The position numbers were made by a program, and so were the translations under genes. This document shows positions 18,022 through 28,659 of a stretch of DNA of 64,000 nucleotides, piece by piece (the stretch's first letter is position 1; each line of letters opens with the position of its first letter). Source of the stretch: Marinimicrobium agarilyticum DSM 16975 (GTDB taxonomy: Bacteria; Pseudomonadota; Gammaproteobacteria; Pseudomonadales; Cellvibrionaceae); NCBI RefSeq assembly GCF_000423345.1, contig NZ_KE384008.1, positions 62,001 to 126,000 of the forward strand, in the 5' to 3' direction. A model generated the notes under the pieces. It made no database searches. It was not told the origin of the DNA and saw nothing but the letters and a program-made list of their open reading frames with translations.

Positions 18022-18801
18022 ATGGAAATGGAAGCGAGCTATAACTGGTTCTTGGTGGCGCTGTCTTTTTTGATTTCGGTGTTCGGCGCTTTTACCGGCT
18101 TGCAGATGACCAACGGCATGAAAGCCTCAGGGAAAGCCTTTTCGTGGGGCTGGGTTATCGCCGCTGCCTTCGCGCTGGGAGGAGGCGCCATCTGGACCAT
18201 GCACTTCATCGGTATGCTCGCCTATCAAATGCCCATGGATATGGGGTATGACCCCTGGCTGACTTTCCTCTCTCTGATTATTGCTGTACTGGCTGTCGGG
18301 TTGGGTGTGGCAACTGCCGTCTCGGGTCATCTGACGTGGCCGCGTCTGATCGGGGCCGGCGTGCTGACCGGCCTCGGTGTGGCGAGCATGCACTATGTGG
18401 GCATGGCGGCGATGGTGATGCCGGGCGAGATGCGATACGACCAGGCGTTGGTGGCCCTCTCCATCGGCATTGCCCTCGTGGCGGCGACGGCAGCCTTGTG
18501 GCTGGCGGTGAACTTGAAAGGAACGGCGCAGATGTTATTGAGTGCCGTGGTGATGGCGGTTGCTGTTTGCGGTATGCACTATACCGGGATGGCGGCCATG
18601 ACCATGGAACGCTCTGCCAATGCCGCGACAAATCTCGTGTTGGGGCAGGGGATGGCGCCAATGACCATGGGGCTTCTGGTGTTCTGTACCAGCATGGTTC
18701 TACTCGTGCTGTGTCTTATTGCTTCTCTCAGTCAGCTCAACCAGAAAATGCAGGAAGAGTTGGGAGTTCTTGAGACCAACGTGACCGCCCATTCCAACTA
18801 A
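18022..18801 (+). CDS. MHYT-domain integral membrane sensor
   Basis: A 259-aa protein with seven predicted membrane helices and three MHYT-type motifs: MHFIGML, MHYVGMA and MHYTGMA, each followed by a Met-rich turn. The MHYT domain is thought to bind a metal, probably copper, and to sense oxygen, CO or NO. Most family members carry GGDEF/EAL or kinase output domains; this one ends after the membrane domain with a short cytoplasmic tail. Start ATG at 18022; a TTG six bases upstream is possible. The hypX gene follows after 21 bp, so co-transcription is very likely. Confidence 0.85.
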   Translation: MEMEASYNWFLVALSFLISVFGAFTGLQMTNGMKASGKAFSWGWVIAAAFALGGGAIWTMHFIGMLAYQMPMDMGYDPWLTFLSLIIAVLAVGLGVATAVSGHLTWPRLIGAGVLTGLGVASMHYVGMAAMVMPGEMRYDQALVALSIGIALVAATAALWLAVNLKGTAQMLLSAVVMAVAVCGMHYTGMAAMTMERSANAATNLVLGQGMAPMTMGLLVFCTSMVLLVLCLIASLSQLNQKMQEELGVLETNVTAHSN

Positions 18802-18822
18802 CACTGAAACGGAGTTCACATT

Positions 18823-20544
18823 ATGAGAGTGCTTTTGCTCGCTTCGGCTTACAATGGCCTGTGCCAACGGGTTGATCGGGAGCTGTTAAGTATCGGTCAT
18901 GAGGTGTTCATTGAGTTGTGTGCCGACCAGCCGGTCATCGAGGCAACGGTCAGTCGTGTCGCGCCCGACCTCATCCTTTGTCCCTTCTTGAAGCATCGCG
19001 TGCCGGAAACGGTGTGGCAGCACTTTCCCTGCCTGATTGTTCACCCGGGCATTGAAGGTGACCGGGGGCCTTCATCGTTGGATTGGGCCATCAGTGAATC
19101 CAGCGCGAGCTGGGGGGTGACCCTGCTGCAGGCCGACCAGGAAATGGATGCGGGGGATATTTGGGGGACGGAGGAGTTTCCCTGTCGCTCGGCCAGCAAA
19201 GGCAGCCTTTATCGGCGCGAAGTGGTTCAGTCAGCGACATTTTTGATAAAGCAGGCGCTGGCGGATTTTCGCCGTGATGGGTTTGAGCCCCGGCCATTGG
19301 ACTACGCCAACCCGGACGTTCGCGGACGCGCTCGGCCCCTGATGAAGCAGTCTGTCAGGGCCATTGATTGGCGCACGGACTCCACGGCGACTGTCATCCA
19401 GAAAATTCACGCCGGTGACGGTTTTCCCGGCGTTAAGGATTGCCTGAACGGGGTTGATTTTTATCTTTACGGTGCTCGCAAAGGCAAGATTTATCCCACG
19501 GCCGAGCCCGGTCAGTTGCTCGGTCATTGCGAGGATGCCATCTGTCGCGCGACAGTGGACGGCAGTGTGTGGATTCGCCAACTCAAGCTCGTGCCGGTTT
19601 CGGGTGAAATCACCATAAAGCTGCCGGCGATGCGGGCGCTTTATCACAGCGCGCTGAGGGAGAGGGTTGGCCACCTGCCCGCACTCAATGATGACAAGGC
19701 CTGTGACATACAGGTGGAACGGGAAGGGGCCGTCGCGTATGTATATTTTGATTTCTACAACGGCGCCATGAATACTGAACAGTGTCGGGCGCTGTTGGCA
19801 CACCTGCGAATTCTGCGATCGGATCTCTCTGTGGGTGTTGTGGTACTGATGGGCGGTGAGGATTTCTGGAGCAACGGTATTCACCTGAACTGTATCGAAA
19901 TGTCGGAGGATCCAGCGGCGGAGTCCTGGCGCAACATCAACGCCATGGACGATATCGTCGAGTGTATTCTTACCAACACCGCCCAGCTGACGGTCGCCGC
20001 ATTGCGTTGCAATGCCGGCGCAGGTGGGGCCGTGCTCGCTCAAGCCTGCGATTATGTGGTGGCCCGTTCGGGGGTGGTGCTCAACACGCACTACAAGACC
20101 ATGGGACTGTACGGTTCCGAGTACTGGACGTACGTCTTGCCTCGCCGAGTGGGCGCGACCTTTGCCCAGCAGCTCATCAATGGCTGTGAACCGCTCTTGG
20201 TGGATGAAGCTCTGGATAGAGGAATGGTTGATGAACTCTTGCCGGAAGCCTGGAGTTTGTACCACCGGGAGTTGAATGATTATTGCCAGTCACTGGTGAG
20301 TGATCGTCAGGTGTGGGAGGCGACGTTGGAGCAAAAGCGCCTGTCTCGCGAGCGGGATGAGCAACGATGTCCGTTGGCGCATTATCGACGCGAAGAGCTC
20401 CGCCGGATGAAAGCCATATTCGATGATGCTGACAGTGACTACCACCGCTTGCGATACCGGTTCGTGTGTAAGCTCTCGTGTGGTAAAACGCCGGCGAGGT
20501 TACAGCGAGAGCCGGGTCAGTCAGTCGAGGCGGTGTCGGCCTGA
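18823..20544 (+). CDS. hypX: HypX (HoxX) family, formyl-transferase / enoyl-CoA hydratase fusion
   Basis: 573 aa, the normal HypX length. The N-terminal third is a formyl-tetrahydrofolate transferase-like domain with VHPGIEGDRGPSSLDWAI and DAGDIWGTEEF. The middle resembles the Met-tRNA formyltransferase C domain. The C-terminal third is a crotonase domain (VVLMGGEDFWSNGIHLN, NAGAGGAVLAQACDYVVAR). The tail (VCKLSCGKTP) is also typical. In hydrogen oxidisers HypX makes CO from formyl-THF for the active site of oxygen-tolerant NiFe hydrogenase. No hydrogenase or hyp gene is in this window. It pairs with an MHYT sensor. Its 3' end overlaps that of yigZ by 24 bp on the opposite strand. Confidence 0.88.
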   Translation: MRVLLLASAYNGLCQRVDRELLSIGHEVFIELCADQPVIEATVSRVAPDLILCPFLKHRVPETVWQHFPCLIVHPGIEGDRGPSSLDWAISESSASWGVTLLQADQEMDAGDIWGTEEFPCRSASKGSLYRREVVQSATFLIKQALADFRRDGFEPRPLDYANPDVRGRARPLMKQSVRAIDWRTDSTATVIQKIHAGDGFPGVKDCLNGVDFYLYGARKGKIYPTAEPGQLLGHCEDAICRATVDGSVWIRQLKLVPVSGEITIKLPAMRALYHSALRERVGHLPALNDDKACDIQVEREGAVAYVYFDFYNGAMNTEQCRALLAHLRILRSDLSVGVVVLMGGEDFWSNGIHLNCIEMSEDPAAESWRNINAMDDIVECILTNTAQLTVAALRCNAGAGGAVLAQACDYVVARSGVVLNTHYKTMGLYGSEYWTYVLPRRVGATFAQQLINGCEPLLVDEALDRGMVDELLPEAWSLYHRELNDYCQSLVSDRQVWEATLEQKRLSRERDEQRCPLAHYRREELRRMKAIFDDADSDYHRLRYRFVCKLSCGKTPARLQREPGQSVEAVSA

Positions 20545-21168
20545 AGGCTGCCATTGGTATTGGCCGCTGGTCAATTCCCGCACGCGACTCTCCAGTCGTT
20601 GCTGCTCGCCGAGGGGTACGGCGATATGAAGCCACACCTGTTGGCGGTAATCGACTCCGCACAAGGTAATCTCGTCCTGTTGTAACTGATGACGCAACCG
20701 TTCCTCGTGAGCGAAGTCCACCGCTACCGAAATTGGGGTGGTCGGGGTTACCTCCCGCCATTGGGCGTTATCCAACGCCCGGGAGACGGCACCACCATAA
20801 GCGCGAACCAGCCCGCCCGCGCCAAGCTTCACCCCACCGAAAATACGTACGATTACCGCAAGGCAGTCGCTCGCACCGCGCTGGGTCAGTACATTCAACA
20901 TGGGTTTGCCCGCCGTGCCAGAGGGCTCGCCGTCATCGCTGAAGGCCTGATTCTGGGGCTGGTCCGCTGGCCCCAGAATATAGGCCCAACAATAGTGAGA
21001 CGCGCCCGGTTGCTCCTGCCTTAAGGTCTCTACCTGGGCCAGGGCTTCTTCGCGGTTTCGTATTGGAAACAGATAAGTGTGGAAAAGGCTGCGCTTTTCT
21101 TCCAGCGTGTGCTGGCAGGGCTCCGCCAGTACACAGTAGGGTTTTTGAGGGGGTGGGGTGTCTGTCAT
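20521..21168 (-). CDS. yigZ: YigZ / IMPACT family protein
   Basis: A 215-aa protein of the conserved UPF0029/IMPACT family. The N-terminal domain shows SLFHTYLFPIRNREEALAQV, HYCWAYILG, FSDDGEPSGTAGKPML and RIFGGVKLGAGGLVRAYGGAVSRAL, all diagnostic. A small C-terminal EF-G-like domain follows. The exact bacterial role is uncertain; IMPACT in eukaryotes acts at the GCN1/GCN2 translation stress pathway. It is convergent with hypX, overlapping it by 24 bp. Confidence 0.9.
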   Translation of the reverse strand: MTDTPPPQKPYCVLAEPCQHTLEEKRSLFHTYLFPIRNREEALAQVETLRQEQPGASHYCWAYILGPADQPQNQAFSDDGEPSGTAGKPMLNVLTQRGASDCLAVIVRIFGGVKLGAGGLVRAYGGAVSRALDNAQWREVTPTTPISVAVDFAHEERLRHQLQQDEITLCGVDYRQQVWLHIAVPLGEQQRLESRVRELTSGQYQWQPSGRHRLD

Positions 21169-21240
21169 GGCGCTATTTAACCATAAATGCCGTGAGGCTC
21201 AAGACACCGGCATTTGATGGGCGTGGCGCTGCGGCGCGTG

Positions 21241-22719
21241 TTAAAGCACAGACAGAGGCATACTCAAGGCGCGATGGCTGACCTTGCGGGCGTGAGGAAC
21301 ATCGGCTTCGGCGGTTTGCGTGGCGATTTCACGCTCATCCTGTTGTTCGTGCCAGGCGATGATGCTGTAGAAGTTTCGAATGTTGCGCACGTAGGTCACC
21401 GGCTCCCAACCGCGGGCGTAGCCATGCCGGGTGTATTTGTAATAGGAGCGTTTGGCCAATAGGGGCAGGTGCTCACGCACATCCACCCAGCGGTCCGGGT
21501 CGCCGCCCAGCGCCTGGGTAATCTTGCGGGCATCTTCCAGATGACCCATGCCGACGTTATAGGCCGCCAGGGCCAACCAGGTGCGGTCTTCGCCCTGGAT
21601 GCGCTCTGGCAAGCGGTCGTAGAGATTACGGAAATATTTGGCACCGCCGTGAATGCTTTGGGCGGGGTCCACGCGATTGTTGATGCCCATGTCACTGGCG
21701 GCCGCCATGGTCAGCATCATCAGGCCACGCACGCCGGTGCGCGAGCGGGCATCCGGGTTCCAGTGGCTTTCCTGATAGCTGATGGCCGCCAGCAGGCGCC
21801 AGTCCAGCTCGAATTCTTGAGCGGCATCCTTAAGCAGGGTCTGCCACTGGGGCAGGCGGTTTTTCAGACGGTAGGAAAAGAGCAGGGCCCCGCCAGTGGT
21901 GACTTCGTCAATATGATCGTAGAAACGCTCGCTGATGGCGGCCAGGGTCCCGTCGGATTTGATCCTCTGCAGGAAGTCTTCGGCCGCACGGTACAGGCTC
22001 TCGTCCTGGCTTTGGGGGAACGCCCAGGCCAGTTCCTGGGGCGCACCCAGATCAAAGGCGACCCGCGCCCGGGGAAAGGTGTGGCGGTTGAGGCTGTAAG
22101 CGTTAGAGTCCACGATGGCGTAGTCCACTTCACCGCTGTGGACCTTTTCCAGAAGGTCGATCATCTCAATGGCACTTTCCTCGCGCCAGCTCAGGGCGGG
22201 GTAGTGTTGCTGCAGGTTCTTCAGGCGCTCGGCGTGGGACGAATTGGCGATGACCAGAATCTCTTTGCCCACCAGGTCCTGCACCGACGTCGGCTTTTTA
22301 GTCCGACTGTTGTACAGAACCTGCTGGCGGATGGTCATGTAAGGCGTGTTGAATCGCACCAGGCGACGCCGCCGCTCGGTGACACTCAGGCCAGCGGCGG
22401 CAAAATGGGTCTGCCCGCTTCGAACTTTGTGCAGCATGGTATTGAGGGCCTCTTCGTCCTCAATGACCAGTTCCACGCCGAGTTCGTTGGCAAACTGCTT
22501 CAACAGGAGGTACTCAAACCCTGTCTGGCCGTGGGGCCCTTCGTAATAGGTGGTGGGGCCGTTGCGGGAAATGACGCGCAGTTCACCCAATGCATGGACA
22601 CGCTCCAGGGTGGTCGGCAGTTTGCTGCCAACCAACAGGGCGCTGGCGCTGACGATCATCAGGCCAAAGCAGGTGTGGGTGATCGCCCGGATAAGGCGAG
22701 CTTTTTTGCGGACTTCCAT
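21241..22719 (-). CDS. mltF: MltF, membrane-bound lytic murein transglycosylase F
   Basis: 492 aa. An N-terminal membrane anchor is followed by a periplasmic solute-binding protein type 3 domain (about 45-270: LRVISRNGPTTYYEG, GFEYLLLKQFANELGV) and a C-terminal SLT lytic transglycosylase domain with the catalytic Glu in ISYQESHWNPDARS and the GVRGLMMLT motif. It cleaves peptidoglycan to 1,6-anhydro products. Divergent from purL, the same neighbourhood as in Pseudomonas. The domain order is normal and the length is typical. Confidence 0.92.
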   Translation of the reverse strand: MEVRKKARLIRAITHTCFGLMIVSASALLVGSKLPTTLERVHALGELRVISRNGPTTYYEGPHGQTGFEYLLLKQFANELGVELVIEDEEALNTMLHKVRSGQTHFAAAGLSVTERRRRLVRFNTPYMTIRQQVLYNSRTKKPTSVQDLVGKEILVIANSSHAERLKNLQQHYPALSWREESAIEMIDLLEKVHSGEVDYAIVDSNAYSLNRHTFPRARVAFDLGAPQELAWAFPQSQDESLYRAAEDFLQRIKSDGTLAAISERFYDHIDEVTTGGALLFSYRLKNRLPQWQTLLKDAAQEFELDWRLLAAISYQESHWNPDARSRTGVRGLMMLTMAAASDMGINNRVDPAQSIHGGAKYFRNLYDRLPERIQGEDRTWLALAAYNVGMGHLEDARKITQALGGDPDRWVDVREHLPLLAKRSYYKYTRHGYARGWEPVTYVRNIRNFYSIIAWHEQQDEREIATQTAEADVPHARKVSHRALSMPLSVL

Positions 22720-23034
22720 TTACGGTTTCTCCTCTCCGCTGTTACGGATGTGGCGCCAGATCCAATCTGACCCGTGCAAAATTTGCGCAATTCTATAGGT
22801 TGTCGCTGTGACGTGCTAGCTTGTTTTTTAACCTAAAATAGGTTAACGGAACCTGAATGAGTGATTAAATTTTAGTCGCTTTCGGCACTTGTGTCGACTT
22901 TAACGCCATTATTTCTCTTAATAGGGTCGGTTGAGTCGGTAAATTGACTGGGCGGAACAGCTGCCTTCGATGACCATTTCAAGTACAATTGCGCCCTCTC
23001 CAAAACCCTCCGAACCTCTGAGGTCCTGATCGAC
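22720..23034. promoter_or_regulatory. divergent mltF-purL intergenic region with a perfect 8-3-8 palindrome
   Basis: 315 bp. At 22828-22846 TTAACCTA-AAA-TAGGTTAA is a perfect inverted repeat with no U-tract after it on either strand, so it reads as an operator rather than a terminator. I do not see a classical PurR box. TACAAT at about 22985 could be a purL -10 but lacks a convincing -35. Confidence 0.45.
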
Positions 23035-26000
23035 ATGCTGATTATGCGCGGCGCCCCCGCACTTTCGTCTTTCCGCTCTGAAAAACTACTGACGGCTCTG
23101 CAGAGCCGAGTCCCCGCCATCACTGGCCTGAGCGCCGAATATGTGCACTTTGCCGACCTTGACAGCCCCTTGTCTGACGACCAGCAACAGACGCTCGAAC
23201 GGCTCCTGACCTACGGTCCCGCCCCCGAGACCGAGGCGGGCCATGAGGGCCAACTGTTTCTGGTACTACCCCGCCCGGGTACGATCTCACCTTGGGCCTC
23301 CAAGGCGACGGACATCGCCCGCAACTGCGGTCTGAGCCAAATTCGCCGGTTGGAGCGTGGTACCGCCTTCTATATAGAAGGCGCTGTTTCTGATCGTGAT
23401 CGCTCGGCGGTCAACGAACTGATTCACGATCGCATGGTGGAAACCGTCATGCCCGAGCTGGAGCAGGCCAGTCGCCTGTTTCAGAAACAGACCCCCGCGC
23501 CGCAAGCCAGCGTGGATATCCTCGAGGGCGGGCGCGAAGCTCTGGTGCAGGCAAACCGCGAGCTGGGCCTGGCGCTGGCGGATGACGAAATCGACTATCT
23601 GGTGGAAAGCTTCCAGGGAATGGGACGCAACCCGGTGGATGTAGAGTTGATGATGTTCGCCCAGGCGAACTCGGAGCACTGCCGTCACAAAATTTTCAAC
23701 GCCTCCTGGACGCTGGATGGAGAGGATCAGCCGCGCTCGCTGTTCAAAATGATCAAGAACACTTACGAGCAGGGCGGAGAGCAGGTGCTGTCCGCCTATG
23801 CGGACAACGCCGCTGTGGTGGAAGGCCCCACGGCCGGTCGTTTTTACCCCGACGCGCAGACCCAGACGTACAGCTTTCATGAAGAGCCGATCAACCTTCT
23901 GATGAAGGTGGAAACCCACAACCATCCCACCGCCATTGCTCCCTTTCCCGGTGCGGGCACTGGTGCCGGCGGGGAAATCCGGGATGAGGGCGCCGTCGGT
24001 CGCGGCTCCAAGCCCAAGGTGGGGCTGTCCGGTTTCACCGTCTCCAACCTGCAGATTCCGAACTTTGAGCAGCCCTGGGAGCAAAGCTACGGACGCCCGA
24101 ACCGGATCGCCAGCCCGCTGGACATCATGCTGGAGGGCCCCATTGGCGGTGCCGCCTTCAACAATGAGTTCGGTCGCCCCAACATCTGCGGCTACTTCCG
24201 GACCTTTGAGGAAGACTTTGACGGCGAGCGGCGTGGGTATCACAAGCCGATCATGCTGGCCGGTGGCTACGGCAACATCAAGAGTGAGCACGTCGACAAG
24301 CCCCCGTTCAACGCCGGTGCCAAGCTGGTGGTGTTGGGCGGCCCCGCCATGCTGATCGGGCTTGGCGGTGGGGCGGCTTCGTCCATGGACTCGGGCAGCT
24401 CCACCGAGGACCTGGACTTCGCTTCAGTCCAGCGCCAGAACCCCGAGATTGAGCGTCGTTGTCAGGAAGTGATCGACCGTTGCTGGCAGCAGGGCGCACG
24501 CAACCCCATTGCCTTTATTCACGACGTGGGCGCCGGCGGTTTGTCCAATGCCTTCCCCGAACTGGTGAAAGACGGCGGCTGCGGCGGCCGGTTTGAGCTT
24601 CGTAACGTGCCCAATGACGAGCCCGGCATGAGCCCCTTGGCCATCTGGTGTAACGAGTCCCAGGAGCGGTATGTGCTCGCCATTCAGCCCGAGGACCTCG
24701 AGCGTTTCGAGGCCATCTGCCAGCGTGAGCGGGCCCCCTACGCCGTCGTGGGTGAGGCCACCAGTGAGCAGCACCTGCTGGTCAATGACACCCACTTTGA
24801 GGCCAGACCGGTGGACTTGCCCATGTCCGTGCTGTTTGGCAAACCGCCCAAGATGCACCGCAGTGCCGAGCGCTATCAGGCGGCCACATCGACCTTTGGC
24901 ACGACCGAGCTGGACATCAACGAGGCGGCCGAGCGGGTCTTGAAACACCCCTCGGTGGCCAGCAAGAACTTTTTGATTACCATCGGTGATCGCTCCGTCA
25001 CGGGCATGGTGGCGCGCGATCAGATGGTGGGCCCCTGGCAGGTTCCGGTGGCCGACTGTGCGGTCACCACCGTCAGCTATGACAGCTACAAGGGCGAGGC
25101 GATGAGCATGGGAGAGCGCACCCCTGTCGCCTTGCTCGATGCTCCAGCGTCCGGGCGTCTCGCCATCGCCGAAGCGATTACCAACATCGCGGCCACCCGT
25201 ATCGACAAGCTGTCGGACATCAAGCTGTCCGCCAACTGGATGTGTGCCGCCGGCCACAAGGGTGAGGATGAAAAACTGTACCGCACGGTCGAGGCAGTGG
25301 GGATGGAGCTCTGCCCGGCCCTGGGAATCACCATCCCCGTGGGTAAGGACTCCATGTCCATGCGTACCGCCTGGCGGGACGAGCGCGGCGAAAAGGCCGT
25401 GACCGCGCCGCTCTCTCTGGTGATTTCGGCGTTCTCTCCGGTACTGGATGTGCGCCAGACCGTGACGCCCCAGTTGCGACTGGAAGGCGGTCCGAGCGAC
25501 GTGCTTCTGCTGGACTTGGGCAACGGTAAAAACCGCCTGGGGGGGTCCATTCTGGCGCAGGTGTACAACCAGATGGGCGAAACGTCTCCGGACCTGGACG
25601 ATGCCGCTCAGCTCAAGGGCTTCTTTGAGGCGGTTCAGGCCTCACTGGCCGCAGGCCAGTTGCTCGCCTACCACGACCGCAGCGACGGTGGGCTGTTTGC
25701 CACTCTGACGGAGATGATGTTCGCCGGCCACTGTGGTCTGGATATCGATCTCTCGGGCATGGGCGAGGAGGCGTTGGCCGTGCTGTTCAGCGAGGAGCCG
25801 GGTGCGGTGATTCAGGTGCGTCGTGACGACCGCGATGCGGTATTGCGCCGGTTTGAGCAGGCCGGTGTGGCGGCGCGGGTCATTGGTGAGCCCAACGACG
25901 AGGACTGGCTGCATATCCGCCAGGACGGCGTCATGCTGTTTGATCAGTCCCGGGCCATTCTGCAGACTCTGTGGGCGGAAACCAGCTACCAGATGCAGGC

Positions 26001-26901
26001 GTTGCGCGATAACCCCGAGTGCGCGCAACAGGAATTCGAACAGTTGCTCAGCCACGATCCCGGCCTGAGCGCCGAGCTCAGTTTTGACCCGAGCGACGAT
26101 GTGGCCGCCCCCTACATTGCCAAGGGTGTTCGCCCGGCCGTGGCCGTTCTGCGAGAACAGGGCGTTAACGGTCAGGTGGAAATGGCGGCGGCCTTTGACC
26201 GCGCCGGCTTCCAGGCGGTGGACGTTCACATGAGCGATATCCTGTCCGGACGGCGCTCGTTGGAAGAGTTCAAGGGGCTGGTGGCCTGCGGCGGCTTCTC
26301 TTACGGTGATGTGCTCGGGGCCGGCGAGGGGTGGGCCAAGACCGTGCTGTTCAATGCCCTGGCGCGGGATCAGTTCTCCGCCTTTTTCGAGCGCGAAGAC
26401 ACGTTCAGCCTGGGTGTGTGTAACGGCTGTCAGATGATGTCCAACCTCAAGTCCCTGATTCCGGGAACCGACCATTGGCCGCATTTTGTACGCAACCGTT
26501 CAGAGCAGTTCGAGGCCCGGGTGAGTCTGGTCCGGGTCGAAGAGTCACCTTCAGTCCTGTTGCGGGGAATGGCCGGTTCGCACTTGCCGGTGGCGGTGGC
26601 CCATGGTGAGGGTCGCGCTGAATTTTCCGGCGCGTCGTTGTCTGAGTGCGATGGCAGCGGGCTGGTCTCCGTTCGTTACCTGGACAACGCGCTCAATGTG
26701 ACTGATCGCTACCCGGCGAACCCGAACGGTTCGCCCAAAGGCATTACCGGTCTGACCAGCAAAGACGGTCGAGTGACCATCATGATGCCGCACCCGGAAC
26801 GGGTGTTCAGAACCGTGACCAACTCCTGGCATCCGGATTCGTGGGGGGAAGATGGCCCCTGGCTACGGATGTTCCGCAACGCCCGGGTGTTTGTGGGCTG
26901 A
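23035..26901 (+). CDS. purL: PurL, phosphoribosylformylglycinamidine synthase (large type)
   Basis: 1288 aa, the single-chain gammaproteobacterial form. It converts FGAR, ATP and glutamine to FGAM in purine synthesis. The N-terminus [19 protein letters not shown] matches the PurS-like domain. The synthetase core has [45 protein letters not shown] and [14 protein letters not shown]. The C-terminal glutamine amidotransferase carries the nucleophile Cys in [13 protein letters not shown] and a late MPHPERVFR. Complete and intact. It stands alone in its strand unit with its own promoter. Confidence 0.97.
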   Translation: MLIMRGAPALSSFRSEKLLTALQSRVPAITGLSAEYVHFADLDSPLSDDQQQTLERLLTYGPAPETEAGHEGQLFLVLPRPGTISPWASKATDIARNCGLSQIRRLERGTAFYIEGAVSDRDRSAVNELIHDRMVETVMPELEQASRLFQKQTPAPQASVDILEGGREALVQANRELGLALADDEIDYLVESFQGMGRNPVDVELMMFAQANSEHCRHKIFNASWTLDGEDQPRSLFKMIKNTYEQGGEQVLSAYADNAAVVEGPTAGRFYPDAQTQTYSFHEEPINLLMKVETHNHPTAIAPFPGAGTGAGGEIRDEGAVGRGSKPKVGLSGFTVSNLQIPNFEQPWEQSYGRPNRIASPLDIMLEGPIGGAAFNNEFGRPNICGYFRTFEEDFDGERRGYHKPIMLAGGYGNIKSEHVDKPPFNAGAKLVVLGGPAMLIGLGGGAASSMDSGSSTEDLDFASVQRQNPEIERRCQEVIDRCWQQGARNPIAFIHDVGAGGLSNAFPELVKDGGCGGRFELRNVPNDEPGMSPLAIWCNESQERYVLAIQPEDLERFEAICQRERAPYAVVGEATSEQHLLVNDTHFEARPVDLPMSVLFGKPPKMHRSAERYQAATSTFGTTELDINEAAERVLKHPSVASKNFLITIGDRSVTGMVARDQMVGPWQVPVADCAVTTVSYDSYKGEAMSMGERTPVALLDAPASGRLAIAEAITNIAATRIDKLSDIKLSANWMCAAGHKGEDEKLYRTVEAVGMELCPALGITIPVGKDSMSMRTAWRDERGEKAVTAPLSLVISAFSPVLDVRQTVTPQLRLEGGPSDVLLLDLGNGKNRLGGSILAQVYNQMGETSPDLDDAAQLKGFFEAVQASLAAGQLLAYHDRSDGGLFATLTEMMFAGHCGLDIDLSGMGEEALAVLFSEEPGAVIQVRRDDRDAVLRRFEQAGVAARVIGEPNDEDWLHIRQDGVMLFDQSRAILQTLWAETSYQMQALRDNPECAQQEFEQLLSHDPGLSAELSFDPSDDVAAPYIAKGVRPAVAVLREQGVNGQVEMAAAFDRAGFQAVDVHMSDILSGRRSLEEFKGLVACGGFSYGDVLGAGEGWAKTVLFNALARDQFSAFFEREDTFSLGVCNGCQMMSNLKSLIPGTDHWPHFVRNRSEQFEARVSLVRVEESPSVLLRGMAGSHLPVAVAHGEGRAEFSGASLSECDGSGLVSVRYLDNALNVTDRYPANPNGSPKGITGLTSKDGRVTIMMPHPERVFRTVTNSWHPDSWGEDGPWLRMFRNARVFVG

Positions 26902-26935
26902 GACTATTCGTAAATTAGGCTAAAGAGAGCGTGTT

Positions 26936-27598
26936 ATGCAAAGGCAGCGGTTGATGTGGATGGCTCGGCTGGTCTGCCTGGGGATGTTGGTGGGGGCGCT
27001 GCAGGCCTGTACCACTACCGAGGAGGCGCCGAAACCGGCGAGCGCTAAGGCCGCCGAGGCCGAGCGCGCCCCAATCTCCGAAGAGGCCTGGTTGGACCCT
27101 CGTCTGGATGGCGTGTTTGTGGTGCCGGGGGTGGATTTCAGCCGCTACCGTTCGCTGCTGGTGCCGACCCTGAATCTTGATCAGTGGCGCCCGCTGGGGC
27201 AGGAGCTTCCGCTTCAGGAACTCAATCGCAACGATGAGCAGTTTATCCGCCAGACTTACACGGAAACGCTGGTTCATACCCTGGTGATGCAGGGTGGTTA
27301 CGAGCTGGCCATGGAGCCGGGCCCGGGGGTGTTGGAAGTCCGGGGTCGGCTTCAGCAGGGGCTGCAGGCGTCCGATGAGGGCAGCCTTCCCCGAGGGGCC
27401 GTGGTTATGCTACTCAACCTGGATCTGCACGATTCCGAATCCGGTGAGCTGGTGGCGGCCCTGAGTCAGCGACAGCCGCTGGCCCGCTCACTCAATGAAC
27501 GTGCGAGCCAGTTGACGGCCATGCAGATACAGCAGGCATTTCTGGACTGGATGGAGTGGTTCCGACGGGAGCTTGATGTTTTGCGTTCGGGCTCCTGA
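26936..27598 (+). CDS. lipoprotein of unknown function (possibly DUF3313-like)
   Basis: 220 aa. The signal peptide ends in GALQAC, a lipobox, followed by a Thr/Glu/Ala-rich linker. The body contains FVVPGVDFSRYRSLLVPTLNL and FIRQTYTETLVHTLVMQGGYELAMEPGPGVLEVRGRLQQ, an arrangement reminiscent of DUF3313 outer-membrane lipoproteins. That assignment is tentative. The ATG follows AAAGAGAGCGTGTT. It is 34 bp after purL and ends just before a strong bidirectional terminator, so it may be co-transcribed with purL. Confidence 0.6.
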   Translation: MQRQRLMWMARLVCLGMLVGALQACTTTEEAPKPASAKAAEAERAPISEEAWLDPRLDGVFVVPGVDFSRYRSLLVPTLNLDQWRPLGQELPLQELNRNDEQFIRQTYTETLVHTLVMQGGYELAMEPGPGVLEVRGRLQQGLQASDEGSLPRGAVVMLLNLDLHDSESGELVAALSQRQPLARSLNERASQLTAMQIQQAFLDWMEWFRRELDVLRSGS

Positions 27599-27620
27599 CC
27601 CCGGAGATTTGGACAATAAA

Positions 27621-27651
27621 AAAGGGCGGCCCCGCGGGGCCGCCCTTTTTT
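27621..27651. terminator. strong bidirectional rho-independent terminator
   Basis: A ten-base-pair GC stem (GGGCGGCCCC paired with GGGGCCGCCC, 27624-27645) has an A-run on its left and a T-run on its right. It ends the rightward lipoprotein transcript and the leftward uspE transcript. Confidence 0.95.
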
Positions 27652-27673
27652 GTGCCGGACCAGCGATGGGTCA

Positions 27674-28495
27674 TTACTCGTGGTTGATCACCATTACATC
27701 GTCGTCCAGCGCAGCGATCAGGCGCTCGGCGGTGTTGCCTCGACGGGACGTGGCCATACCGTTTTGGCCCAGCGTACCCATTACCACCAGATCGGCGTTG
27801 ATTTTCTCGGCCACCTGGGACACGACTTCAGAGGTGTAACCATTGTCGACGTGAATGCGGTCTGGCTGCAGTCCGGTCTCTCTCACCAGGCGACCGCGGT
27901 CGGGGTAGTTCATGGCGTCCAGGTAGCCGTTCACGACATGAAGCTCGGCATCGTAAAGCTGGGCGTAGTGGCGAGCCTGCTCGAGAATAATCTTGTTGAG
28001 CTCGCGCTGCACATCCCGCTGGGCCTGGAAGTTGACGGCTGCCAAAATCACTTTACGCGCTTCTTTGGCACCGGGACGGATCAGGACCACCGGGCAGTGA
28101 GCCCCTTTAAGCAGCTCCCACTTGGACTCGGTAAAGGTAAAGCGGGTGTAGTTGACCTTGGCATGCACCGGCAGATAGATCAGGTCAGCGCTGAAGCGCT
28201 TGGCGGACTGCATGATGGAGGCCTGCCATTCGCTCGACCAGGACACCTCGATCATATACTCGATACCCGCCTCTTCCAGCGGCTTCTTGATCATCGCGTC
28301 GAACCAGCGCTGGTCACGGAACAGTTTGTCGTTGCTTGCCCGTGTGTCTACTGCGTCGCCATCCACGGCCACGAATACATACACAAAAGGCTTAACGTCG
28401 AGCAGCTTGGCGGTCACCGCCACGCGTTCCAGAGCGATGTGTTGCTCATCGTTGGGGTCGACAACGACAAAGATCTTTTGCTGAGGGGTTGTCAT
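27674..28495 (-). CDS. uspE: UspE-like tandem universal stress protein
   Basis: 273 aa with two Usp domains. The N-terminal half starts KIFVVVDPNDEQHIALERV; the C-terminal half ends with the ATP-binding signature GTLGQNGMATSRRGNTAERL (G-2x-G-9x-G-N/S). Cytoplasmic; family members protect against stress and affect motility and adhesion. The length and tandem layout match UspE. Its own promoter lies in the 160 bp to the right, and the shared terminator lies to the left. Confidence 0.85.
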   Translation of the reverse strand: MTTPQQKIFVVVDPNDEQHIALERVAVTAKLLDVKPFVYVFVAVDGDAVDTRASNDKLFRDQRWFDAMIKKPLEEAGIEYMIEVSWSSEWQASIMQSAKRFSADLIYLPVHAKVNYTRFTFTESKWELLKGAHCPVVLIRPGAKEARKVILAAVNFQAQRDVQRELNKIILEQARHYAQLYDAELHVVNGYLDAMNYPDRGRLVRETGLQPDRIHVDNGYTSEVVSQVAEKINADLVVMGTLGQNGMATSRRGNTAERLIAALDDDVMVINHE

Positions 28496-28659
28496 AGTGG
28501 CTCCTGCTGAGGTTCCTGTTCAATTCTGTGATTATTAGAAAGGCTTAGCATAGCAATCACGGAAATGTTTTTACAGCGGAAATTTTCCCGCTGGTCATGG
28601 GGTTAGCGCCGGTTTTGCTCTAGTATAGGGGCCTCTGGAATGAAAAAGGAGAGATGACT

